From NCBI GenBank assembly GCA_047605615.1, contig JASGFI010000117.1, positions 1 through 9,430 on the forward strand: a stretch of DNA of 9,430 bases. Reading direction: 5' to 3'. The notes beneath the pieces are model-generated. The model had not been told where the DNA came from. It was given only the letters and a program-made list of their open reading frames with translations, and did no database searches. Shown piece by piece: positions 1 to 6,533 of the stretch. Both the position numbers and the translations under genes were made by a program. Within the stretch, counting starts at the first letter, position 1, and the number at the start of each line of letters is the position of its first letter. Source of the stretch: Taibaiella sp047605615 (lineage in GTDB: Bacteria > Bacteroidota > Bacteroidia > Chitinophagales > Chitinophagaceae).

Positions 1-11
1 TACATGTAGAT

Positions 12-435
12 ATGTGTTCTGTGTCTGTAAAGCTATATCACTTTAACAATCCCGAAAAAATAAAAGAACTAAGAAACCGCTACAGCAGTACCGAAGATGA
101 AGCCGTAAGGGTAGGAATAATCCGTGAAATGGATGTTTTGCGCCAGTCCGACCCCGATGCCTATGAAGATGCTTTGATAGAATGCATCAAAGACAGCACA
201 CGGGAAGCAAAAGAATTAAGGGTAAGGCGGCAAATAGAAAACATACTCCCGGCAATATCCGTATCTTACATTGCCAAAACCTATTTCAAAAAAAACAAGG
301 AATGGTTCTATCAACGCCTGAACGGGAACGTGGTCAATGGGTAAGCAAGCGACCTTTTCGGAAGAAGAATTGCGTACTTTGAATTACGCACTCAAAGACT
401 TGGGTGAACGCATTGGCTCGATATCTATTCCTTAG
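12..435 (+). pseudogene. DUF5053 family protein, frameshifted
   Basis: The first frame (12-344) encodes 110 residues and stops at TAA 342-344, right after the motif NGNVVNG. The +1 frame continues the family pattern without a gap from GGT at 340: GKQATFSEEELRTLNYALKD and on to IGSIS, ending at TAG 433-435. Joining the frames at the GGG run (339-341) gives about 140 residues, close to the usual DUF5053 length of about 130. From memory, the family is found in Bacteroidota, often in phage or accessory regions. Key segments are SDPDAYEDALIECIKDSTRE (helical, acidic) and SYIAKTYFKKNKEWFYQRLNG, which looks like a helix-turn-helix. Function is unknown; DNA binding is my inference. One extra base explains the break, so this is a recent pseudogene, a sequencing error, or less likely a programmed +1 shift. 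A terminator follows 20 bases after the second-frame stop, as expected for the full-length gene. Confidence 0.8.
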
Positions 436-454
436 GTATTGTTTTGGCTACGCC

Positions 455-492
455 GCCCCGCCCCCGGCCAATGGGCGGGGCTTTTTATTTTT
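455..492 (+). terminator. intrinsic terminator after the DUF5053 gene
   Basis: A perfect 9-bp GC-only stem is formed by GCCCCGCCC (455-463) and GGGCGGGGC (473-481), with a 9-base loop. TTTTTATTTTT follows on the plus strand. It lies 20 bases past the TAG at 433-435 and would end the DUF5053 transcript. Confidence 0.85.
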
Positions 493-658
493 CGCACTTC
501 CTGCACCTCGTTTGTACGGCGGCGCGCTTCATCTTCGTCTTGTTGGCTATCTGCTGCAAGGGCTTGTCCTTTGCCCGTTCCATGCAGATGAATACCTGCA
601 CGGTGTCCAATGGGCAAGTTTCAGGGAACTTGCCCATTGGTTCCCTTACAATACCCAT
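485..658 (-). CDS. doubtful small cysteine-containing ORF (57 aa)
   Basis: This minus-strand frame opens with ATG at 658 and ends with TAA at 485. It reads MGIVREPMGKFPETCPLDTV at the start and KMKRAAVQTRCRKCEK at the end. Cysteines at about 15, 25, 52 and 55, including CRKC, would suit a small zinc site, and the second half is lysine and arginine rich. I recognise no family. The frame starts 59 bases past the stop of the dipeptidyl peptidase gene, with no good promoter or ribosome site. Its start contains the perfect inverted repeat at 607-640. It converges on the DUF5053 terminator. It could equally be a chance frame. A second start at 637 is possible. Confidence 0.2.
   Translation of the reverse strand: MGIVREPMGKFPETCPLDTVQVFICMERAKDKPLQQIANKTKMKRAAVQTRCRKCEK
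607..640. repeat. perfect 14-bp inverted repeat
   Basis: CCAATGGGCAAGTT (607-620) and AACTTGCCCATTGG (627-640) are exact reverse complements around a 6-base loop, TCAGGG. Neither strand has a T-run after the hairpin, so it is not a classical intrinsic terminator. It lies 77 bases past the stop of the dipeptidyl peptidase gene and could form a 3'-end stabilising hairpin on that mRNA. Elsewhere between 436 and 717 I see no confident gene. Confidence 0.8.
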
Positions 659-717
659 GGCGTTGTTCTTTTTTGCAAAGGTTCTCGCGCAACACCCACA
701 TCCCCCCAAAAAACCCG

Positions 718-2904
718 CTACAATTTTTCCAACAAAAAATCGGTGATGCGCTGAAACAATTGCAAGCGGGTAATGCCGCCGCCTATGCCGTGGTTTTTGT
801 TGGGATAATATTCCGACTCGAATTGCTTGTTGGCTTTTATCAGTTGGTCGGTAAGCATCACGGCATTTTGAAAATGCACATTATCGTCGGCGGTACCGTG
901 TATCAACAGGAAATTGCCTTTCAGTTTGGCGGCCATTTTCTCCGGCGCATTTTCGTCGTAACCCTTGGGGTTTTCGGCCGGCGTGCGCATATAGCGTTCG
1001 GTATAAATATTGTCGTAATAACGCCAATTGGTAACGGGTGCCACGGCTACGGCCGCCTTGAACACATCGGCACCTTTCAAGATACAGGTGGCACTCATAA
1101 AACCGCCAAAGCTCCAGCCCCATATCCCTATCCTGCCCGCATCCACATAGGGTTGCCGCGCCATGTATTTTGCCACGGCTATCTGGTCGTCGCTTTCGTA
1201 ACGGCCAAGTTCCAAATAGGTTTTGTCTTTGAACAAAGTGCCCCTTCCCCCGGTGCCCGTACCATCGGCACACACTATTATGTATCCTTTTTGTGCCAGC
1301 ATTTGATACCAGAAATAGTAAGCAACCGGAAATTTATCCAATACCTGCTGCGAGCCCGGCCCGCTGTACTGAAACATCAAGACCGGGTATTTTTTTGTAC
1401 TGTCGAAATTATTGGGTTTTATTATCCAGGCATTCAGCATGTAGCCCCGTTCGTTTGGCACGGACAAGGTCCCCACCGGCGATACGTTATAGCTGCCCAT
1501 GGTTTTGCGCAGCGCGCCATTGTCTTCCAATACCCTTATGGGTTTGCCACTATTGTCTATCAGGCTGTACACCGGCACTTGGTTATATGCCGAATGTTTG
1601 TCCAAAAAATAAGAAAAGCCTTGGCAGGGTGTTATTTCATGGGTGCCGTCCGCATTGGTCAAACAAGTTTCAACCGTGGTTTCCCAGTCCAGCTTGTACA
1701 GTTTCCTGCCCGTGGGCGAGGTTTTGCCGGCAGTGTAGTACACCGTATTTTGTTTGAAACCCACCCCGGTCAAACAGTCCACGTCCCATGTGCCGCGGGT
1801 TAGCTGCCGGTCGCTACCCGTTTGCAAATCGTGCAGGTACAAATGCCTGTAACCATCCTTTTCGCTGGTATATAGGTACTGCGTTCCGGCATCGTTGAAT
1901 TGTAAATTGTCGTTGATTTCCACGTACCATTTGCTGTCTTCCTTGTACACCAAACGGCTGCTGCCATTGTCCGGGTTGACCATGAGCAATTGCAATTTGT
2001 TTTGCAGCCGGTTCAATTGGTAAACGCACAACACATTGGTCTTGCCCGCCCATTTTATGCGTGGAATATATTGGTCGGTTTCGCTTCCCACATCGGCAGT
2101 GGCGGTGGTGCCGGTGGCCGTGTTGTACACACGGATGCCCACCACGGAATTGGCCTCGCCGGCCTTGGGATATTTGTAAGTGTATAGGTCGGGATAGATG
2201 TTTCCTTCATCGTATAAAGGTATGGTGTACTGCTTCACCGCACTTTCGTCGAATCTGTAATAGGCTATGTACCTGCCATCGGCGCTCCATTGGTATGCTT
2301 GGGTAAACTCCCATTCTTCTTCATACACCCAATCGCAGTTGCCATTGATGGTGTTGTTCTTTTTACCGTCATTCGTTACCTGAACCAATTGGTTGTCGGC
2401 CAGGTTTTTCACAAACAGGTTATTGTCTTTCACAAAGGCTACCCGGGTAGCTGCGGGGTTGAATTGGGCGTGCAGCACCAATGCGGTATCTACCATGCTC
2501 AGCTCTTGGCTTTTCAGGTCATAGACCCATACGTGGTGCAATATAGACCTGCGGTATATGGCTTCGTCGTCGGCAAAGAGCAGCATTTTTTTCTCGTCGG
2601 CGCTAAAGGCGTAATCGGTAATGGTGCCGCATCGCATCAAAAGGTTGGCAGCGGCTATATTGCCCTTTTTCTTCCCGGTTTCCAAGTCGTACTTGTTGAT
2701 TTCTTGCAAGCCCAGTTTGGCATCGAGCTGCGTATATTCCTTGCCGTTTCGCAACGCATTGAAGCCCGGTACCGTTTTTGCAGCAAAGGTTCCTTTTTGA
2801 AAAACGTCGGCAAGGGTTATTTCGTGTTGCGCCAAGGCACCACTGCCCGCAAACAGACAGGCCAAATGCAGGCCCATGGCCAGCAGGAGAAAACGTACAA
2901 GCAT
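718..2904 (-). CDS. secreted dipeptidyl peptidase IV (S9B family)
   Basis: This 728-residue prolyl dipeptidyl peptidase removes X-Pro or X-Ala dipeptides from peptide N-termini, probably in the periplasm. Residues 1-26 form a signal peptide (hydrophobic LLLAMGLHLACLFAG, likely cut after ALA). The beta-propeller domain occupies about 40-460 and carries DWVYEEEWEF at 191-200, whose glutamates bind the substrate amino terminus in DPP4. The alpha/beta hydrolase domain follows. It has QYSGPG with the oxyanion tyrosine near 513, nucleophile Ser598 in GWSFGG, Asp673 in HGTADDNVHF, and His705 in NKNHG. The Ser-Asp and Asp-His spacings (75 and 32) are close to those of human DPP4 (78 and 32). Length is normal and all catalytic residues are present. 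The ATG at 2904 is chosen because it begins the signal peptide. In Bacteroidota such enzymes serve peptide scavenging. It may share a transcript with the small gene 97 bases upstream. Confidence 0.96.
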   Translation of the reverse strand: MLVRFLLLAMGLHLACLFAGSGALAQHEITLADVFQKGTFAAKTVPGFNALRNGKEYTQLDAKLGLQEINKYDLETGKKKGNIAAANLLMRCGTITDYAFSADEKKMLLFADDEAIYRRSILHHVWVYDLKSQELSMVDTALVLHAQFNPAATRVAFVKDNNLFVKNLADNQLVQVTNDGKKNNTINGNCDWVYEEEWEFTQAYQWSADGRYIAYYRFDESAVKQYTIPLYDEGNIYPDLYTYKYPKAGEANSVVGIRVYNTATGTTATADVGSETDQYIPRIKWAGKTNVLCVYQLNRLQNKLQLLMVNPDNGSSRLVYKEDSKWYVEINDNLQFNDAGTQYLYTSEKDGYRHLYLHDLQTGSDRQLTRGTWDVDCLTGVGFKQNTVYYTAGKTSPTGRKLYKLDWETTVETCLTNADGTHEITPCQGFSYFLDKHSAYNQVPVYSLIDNSGKPIRVLEDNGALRKTMGSYNVSPVGTLSVPNERGYMLNAWIIKPNNFDSTKKYPVLMFQYSGPGSQQVLDKFPVAYYFWYQMLAQKGYIIVCADGTGTGGRGTLFKDKTYLELGRYESDDQIAVAKYMARQPYVDAGRIGIWGWSFGGFMSATCILKGADVFKAAVAVAPVTNWRYYDNIYTERYMRTPAENPKGYDENAPEKMAAKLKGNFLLIHGTADDNVHFQNAVMLTDQLIKANKQFESEYYPNKNHGIGGGITRLQLFQRITDFLLEKL

Positions 2905-2969
2905 CTTTTTTGAATTAACGGCTAAGGATAAAAAGCCGCTAATTTAAACCAGTTACGGTCACGGCGAGC

Positions 2970-2997
2970 CATTTGCCCACGATATTTTGCCCAAATG
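2970..2997. promoter_or_regulatory. possible operator upstream of the peptidase gene
   Basis: The 8-mer TTTGCCCA occurs at 2972-2979 and again at 2986-2993, 14 bases apart. Outer hexamers CATTTG (2970-2975) and CAAATG (2992-2997) are inverted copies. The block lies 66-93 bases upstream of the peptidase start, between it and the small upstream gene, where a regulator site could sit. No matching Bacteroidota promoter is clear here. A small 5-bp hairpin (2919-2923 with 2934-2938) lies nearer the start. Function is inferred from position only. Confidence 0.25.
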
Positions 2998-3001
2998 ATT
3001 T

Positions 3002-3214
3002 TTAGTGGGCATGCGCCACCCCTTGGTCGGCAATAATATCCAGCAAATTACTAATCGTTTGCCGGCGCGGGCCGAGGGCGGCTTTCTTCAGCATATCTAT
3101 CTCCCGCAGAAACTCTTCTTCGATGGCTGCTTGTTTAATGGAGAAATGCGGCTCCGGCCAATTGCGGTGTTCCGTAGGGATAAGGGGGAGTACTGTTTGT
3201 AGTTGTTTCTTCAT
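3002..3214 (-). CDS. small hypothetical protein (70 aa)
   Basis: This unrecognised protein begins MKKQLQTVLPLIPTEHRNWP and ends with TAA after IIADQGVAHAH. The middle (about residues 24-47) is a charged, probably helical stretch containing AAIEEEFLREIDMLKKAALG. The end holds a second short helix, TISNLLDIIAD. There is no signal peptide and no membrane segment, so it is probably cytoplasmic. I take the ATG at 3214 rather than the upstream in-frame ATG at 3274, because the extension is short, basic and not protein-like. The peptidase gene follows 97 bases downstream on the same strand, so the two may be cotranscribed. No function can be assigned. Confidence 0.55.
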   Translation of the reverse strand: MKKQLQTVLPLIPTEHRNWPEPHFSIKQAAIEEEFLREIDMLKKAALGPRRQTISNLLDIIADQGVAHAH

Positions 3215-3366
3215 CGAACGTTTTATTTTGAGGTTATAGCCCTTTAAACGCAAGCTGCACGCAAATATTGCCAAATCTCAATTTTCTTGTGGAAAAAGAC
3301 GAGAACTTTTCTTGATGGCATTGTCAATCTCCCCAAAATACGGACATGGACAGAACACATTACCGA

Positions 3367-4749
3367 CTACAAATCCATATACTCCAAACAATCCTTTTCT
3401 TTGAATTTTATCACCACTTTATCGCCATTTTCAGACAAACAACACGATGCTTTTTCTACATCCGAATTGTCAATTGGCAGCTTCTTGTGTTCGACTTTAT
3501 TTTTTTCCGGGGAGTACTTTAAAACGTACATTGCACCGTCAAGGTAATACAAAACCCTAAATTCTTTCGTTTCTTCCCTGTATTTAAAATCGTTTATGGT
3601 AAAATATATCTTGTAGTCCGTTTTAAAATTATGATTTTTCCTATAGTAGGCTTCCGGAAATGGTAAACTAATGGTTTTGTTGATAGCAAGGTCGAAAATT
3701 TTATTTGACAATGGATAGGTCATGAAACTTTTATGATTTATCAACCGCAGCAATCCATATTTAATCTTGGAGTCAATCAAATATTGTGGCAAATTAAAAG
3801 GCAAACGATCCACTTCCAATTTGTGGTTTTCGCTCCGGCTATTGCCTTTTTTATTCTTTAATGTTCCGACAAAATAATAATCACCGCCTTTATCAACATC
3901 AATGTTTTCAACGTTGATGTAAGTTTTTTCATTGAAACAAAACCCTGAAATCGGCGAAAAACTACAGCCTTGAAGATTGTTGGATTGCTCGATATTGGTG
4001 ATAGAATGAATTTTCAAAGGAGACGCTTCAATTATAAAATACCTGCTCTCAAACATCGAATCATGCCCGCCAACCACTTCATCTAAAGCCAGTAAGGAAT
4101 ATATTATCTTAAAGCTATCTTTTGAAATGGGGATTACGTTTTCTATCCTGGGCCTGAACTGGGGATGCTTTTTCAGATAAACATAAGCATTGAAACTTAC
4201 CGTATCAAGCAGCACAGAAAGGTATATATGTTTCACTAAGGTATCTGGCAAGGATATTTTATTCAATGCACCATCCGCATAAATCATAAAACCTCTATTC
4301 AAATAATCCTCAACAAGAAAAAAATCCTTGTAAGAATACAAAGAAATGTTCGAGGGAAACTTCACGTTGCAATCACTTTGGGCAATTTGTTGGCTCAATT
4401 CATGGGGTACCATGGTCTTTAAGTCGCCGAACCACATCACCTCATTTCCGTCCAACACCCCGACCTTGCTCGTGGGTTTGTGGCCAAATTTTTCATAAAG
4501 CGCATCGTTCCAAACAATATTCTCGCGGTAATCCCCAAGCCCATATTTTTCTACTATACTCGCGGAATCGGCAATAAACTCTTGCTTTATTACAATTTTA
4601 GCTGTTGGGGCCATTTTAAAGACCTGGTCTATGTTTGCGGTGCAATTGATACAGTCCAGCGGGTTAAAACTAATTACTATATTTCTTTGTGCATTGGAAC
4701 TATTTAAAAAACAAACCAAAGAAACACATAAAACAACTACCTTTAGCAT
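3367..4749 (-). CDS. exported protein, thioredoxin-like N-terminus, beta-rich C-terminus
   Basis: This is a 460-residue unassigned protein. Residues 1-20 form a signal peptide ending in NSSNA before Gln21. The mature N-terminus looks thioredoxin-like. A beta strand NIVISF leads to CINC (Cys33 and Cys36), then a helix, the strand KIVIKQEF, and a later strand KVGVLD followed by EVMWFGDLK; this covers roughly 22-112. From about 130 to 460 the chain is rich in short beta strands with aromatic and DG/NG turns, compatible with a beta-propeller, though no repeat is obvious. A related layout occurs in Bacteroidota proteins with a six-bladed propeller. A redox or scaffolding role outside the cytoplasm is inference. 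Base composition is more AT-rich than in dpp4 or gap, suggesting transfer. The gene follows a small exported protein gene and a terminator 27 bases before its start. Confidence 0.75.
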   Translation of the reverse strand: MLKVVVLCVSLVCFLNSSNAQRNIVISFNPLDCINCTANIDQVFKMAPTAKIVIKQEFIADSASIVEKYGLGDYRENIVWNDALYEKFGHKPTSKVGVLDGNEVMWFGDLKTMVPHELSQQIAQSDCNVKFPSNISLYSYKDFFLVEDYLNRGFMIYADGALNKISLPDTLVKHIYLSVLLDTVSFNAYVYLKKHPQFRPRIENVIPISKDSFKIIYSLLALDEVVGGHDSMFESRYFIIEASPLKIHSITNIEQSNNLQGCSFSPISGFCFNEKTYINVENIDVDKGGDYYFVGTLKNKKGNSRSENHKLEVDRLPFNLPQYLIDSKIKYGLLRLINHKSFMTYPLSNKIFDLAINKTISLPFPEAYYRKNHNFKTDYKIYFTINDFKYREETKEFRVLYYLDGAMYVLKYSPEKNKVEHKKLPIDNSDVEKASCCLSENGDKVVIKFKEKDCLEYMDL

Positions 4750-4775
4750 GGTTTACATTTTTATAAAAAAAATTA

Positions 4776-4808
4776 TCAAAAAAGGCCATCCCCCTAAAAA
4801 GGATGACC
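4776..4808 (-). terminator. intrinsic terminator or attenuator between the two cassette genes
   Basis: On the minus strand, GGTCATCC (4808-4801) pairs with GGATGGCC (4791-4784) over 8 positions including one G-U, with a 9-base loop. Six T follow (4783-4778), and further T-rich sequence comes after. It lies 36 bases past the stop of the small exported protein and 27 bases before the start of the 460-residue protein. Most transcripts from the promoter at 5204-5234 should therefore end here. Leaky read-through would give low expression of the larger gene. Confidence 0.75.
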
Positions 4809-4843
4809 CGAAAATTTGTTTCGTTTACGAAAATAAAAATTCC

Positions 4844-5173
4844 CTATTCGCTTTCGGACTCCTCTAAATCTACCAATTGATAAGTTTCATTTGTGGGATC
4901 AACAGGAATTATTTCATCCGAATGATCAGCAGGATTTGGTACTTCCGCGTTCATAAGCGTGCCTATCACCGTGATAGGTAAATATACTATTGTCCTACCG
5001 CCACAATAAGTTCTGTAACAGATGCCACTCGTCCCATCACAAGTAAAGGAAACCGAGGTTGAAGTATGACCAACTTCCGTGGCCTAACCTTTTACCCAAA
5101 TACATGCCGAAACAACATTGGCTGAAAACAATAACGACAAGCCCAATGAGGAAGCAAAAAGCATTTTTTTCAT
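4844..5173 (-). pseudogene. small exported cysteine-containing protein, in-frame amber stop
   Basis: The frame starts at ATG 5173 and ends at TAG 4844-4846, giving 109 codons, but codon 30 is TAG (5086-5084). Codons 1-23 give a clear signal peptide (MKKMLFASSLGLSLLFSANV then VSA), followed by CIWVKG and the stop. Past the stop the same frame stays open for 79 codons. It holds cysteines at 45, 52 and 57 (TCDGTSGICYRTYCGG), a hydrophobic strand (TIVYLPITVIGTL) and an acidic tail (DLEESESE). A single C-to-T change (CAG to TAG) would explain the break. A good promoter lies upstream and a terminator downstream, so the rest of the unit is intact. TAG is an ordinary stop here, since dpp4 and the 460-residue gene end with it. 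It resembles small exported peptides encoded beside large exported proteins in Bacteroidota. No family is assigned. Sequencing error is possible. Confidence 0.65.
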
Positions 5174-5203
5174 AAAAAACAGTTTTAAAAATTAAGAATA
5201 GGG

Positions 5204-5234
5204 CAAGTTTAGGGAAAATTTTTCTTTTTGCAAA
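5204..5234 (-). promoter_or_regulatory. Bacteroidota-type promoter of the exported-protein cassette
   Basis: Read on the minus strand, TTTG (5234-5231), 19 bases, then TAAACTTG (5211-5204). The -7 box differs from TAnnTTTG at one position and the spacing is ideal. The predicted start is near 5197, about 24 bases before the ATG at 5173. It lies just past the ftsB-like stop, so the cassette is transcribed separately from that gene. Confidence 0.7.
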
Positions 5235-5251
5235 GAAACTACCTCAATCTC

Positions 5252-5566
5252 TTACTTTTTTACCGTCTTCACCGTATCGGCCACGAAAATATACACATCC
5301 TCGCCGTCTTTTTTTTCATAATATTTTTCGCGGGCCACCCTTTCCAATTCCTCATTTTGGCCATTGAGCTTGTTCAGATTATTGTCCATGGTGTTGATTT
5401 CGGCCTTCAAGTGGTCTATATTGCCTTGTATCGTTTCCAATTCTTTTTCGCGCCCATGCTGCGTAAACCAATCGTTTTGGTCGAAAAACAACATCAACAA
5501 CAGGAACAAAACGGCCGTTATCAAATATTTATTGACAAGGAATCGAAACAATTTTTTCACGTTCAT
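5252..5566 (-). CDS. FtsB/DivIC-like septum formation initiator
   Basis: This 104-residue protein has the usual form of the DivIC/FtsB family. It has a short cytoplasmic start (MNVKKLFRFLVNKY), one membrane segment (about 15-28, LITAVLFLLLMLFF), and a periplasmic coiled coil (about 38-75, with LKAEINTMDNNLNKLNGQNE). The conserved motif ERVAREKYYEKKDGEDVYIF closes it at about 75-94. Family members bind FtsL and FtsQ homologues in the divisome. Length is normal and the start gives the expected topology. In many Bacteroidota this gene follows the enolase gene, but here it stands alone, divergent from the LiaF-like gene. The upstream gap has TTTG near 5631 but no convincing -7 box at correct spacing. 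Confidence 0.85.
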   Translation of the reverse strand: MNVKKLFRFLVNKYLITAVLFLLLMLFFDQNDWFTQHGREKELETIQGNIDHLKAEINTMDNNLNKLNGQNEELERVAREKYYEKKDGEDVYIFVADTVKTVKK

Positions 5567-5721
5567 TTTTATTTAGCCAGCAGGGCAAAATTGCATAAAA
5601 TAAGGATTGGTTGCGCAGCCCGGCACAAATGATTTTCTCCCCATTGCCATTGGCGTATGGCCTCTGCCCATAAAACAAAACTCCCTTTTACCGAAAAATG
5701 GCGCAGCTTCATCGAAAGATA

Positions 5722-5754
5722 TTTACCCCTTGCCGCCTATACAAGCTACATTTG
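5722..5754 (+). promoter_or_regulatory. promoter of the LiaF-like/histidine kinase operon
   Basis: TTTA (5722-5725), 21 bases, then TACATTTG (5747-5754), a perfect TAnnTTTG box. The predicted start is near 5761, about 14 bases before the ATG at 5775. This supports that ATG over an in-frame start at 5607 upstream of the promoter. Confidence 0.65.
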
Positions 5755-5774
5755 CCGAAGAAATACCGAGCATT

Positions 5775-6533
5775 ATGTCCACCGTACCCACACCTGCCCA
5801 CTACAACGGCGGCCCCAATAAAAACAGGACCGGCGGGCTGATACTGATTTGTATCGGCTTGGCGATTCTGCTCAAAAAACTACCCTTCGCTGCCCATTGG
5901 TTCCCGTCATGGCTTTTCCATTGGCCGGTAATCCTCATGGCCGTCGGCCTCATCGTAGGCATCAGGAACCAATTCAGGAATGTATCGTGGCTGGTGCTTA
6001 CGCTTATGGGTGGCTATTTCCTGCTGTCCGACAGTGGTGTGTTCACTTTCAACCTGAGGCCGTACCTCGCACCTATCGTCATTATCGCAATAGGCCTGTT
6101 CGTAATACTTAGGAAAAACGACCATCCCGCAACAAAGCAGCACAAAAACAGCACCACCAACCCCGATAGCGCGCCCCAAGGCACTTTTTACAACGACGAA
6201 TACGTCAACGTAAATGCGCTATTTGGCGGCGTGGAACGCAATGTTTTCTCCAAGGAGTTCAAAGGCGGCACCATATCGGCCACCTTTGGCGGCGCCGAGG
6301 TCAATTTTGCGCAGGCCGATTTTGAAGGCATCGTTGCCATAGACGTATCCGTTGCCTTTGGCAGCGTGGAAATCGTATTGCCCTCCAACTGGAACGTGCG
6401 CAACGACGTAAGTTCGGTATTTGCGGGCATAGACGACCGCCGCACGGTAAACCCTCATTTTGCCCATGCCAATAAGACAGTGGTGCTGAAAGGCACGGTA
6501 ATATTCGGGAGCCTGGAATTGAAAAGCTATTGA
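5775..6533 (+). CDS. LiaF-like membrane protein
   Basis: A 252-residue protein in two parts. The N-terminal part has four membrane segments at about 19-35, 47-63, 70-84 and 97-113, in the style of the LiaI/LiaF-like or DUF5668 region. After a hydrophilic linker (114-140) comes a beta-rich LiaF C-terminal domain (about 141-252). That domain has repeated FGG-type turns: FGGVER, FGGAEV, FGSVEI, FAGID and FGSLEL. In Firmicutes, LiaF restrains the LiaS kinase and the system responds to cell-envelope stress. In Bacteroidota similar proteins often sit beside LytS-type kinases. The start at 5775 is chosen because the promoter lies just upstream and the preceding in-frame residues are not protein-like. 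Its stop overlaps the kinase start by 4 bases, so translation is probably coupled. I infer that it modulates the downstream kinase. Confidence 0.85.
   Translation: MSTVPTPAHYNGGPNKNRTGGLILICIGLAILLKKLPFAAHWFPSWLFHWPVILMAVGLIVGIRNQFRNVSWLVLTLMGGYFLLSDSGVFTFNLRPYLAPIVIIAIGLFVILRKNDHPATKQHKNSTTNPDSAPQGTFYNDEYVNVNALFGGVERNVFSKEFKGGTISATFGGAEVNFAQADFEGIVAIDVSVAFGSVEIVLPSNWNVRNDVSSVFAGIDDRRTVNPHFAHANKTVVLKGTVIFGSLELKSY

Noticed and set aside
631..645. 15-base sequence TGCCCATTGGTTCCC repeated at 5891-5905
   Set aside because: The second copy lies inside the LiaF-like coding region in a codon-consistent context, and the flanks do not match. A chance match is plausible.
404..754. Plus-strand ORFs over the 436-717 gap
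   Set aside because: They run through a strong terminator and the end of dpp4, and show no domain or promoter.
610..1803. Plus-strand ORF of 397 codons
   Set aside because: It is antisense to dpp4, whose catalytic motifs are all intact. Its sequence has no recognisable domain and unnatural composition.
2290..2913. Plus-strand ORF of 207 codons
   Set aside because: It is antisense to the first part of dpp4, including the signal peptide; there is no promoter or family match.
5607..5774. N-terminal extension of the LiaF-like protein
   Set aside because: The promoter at 5722-5754 lies inside it, and the extension does not look like protein.
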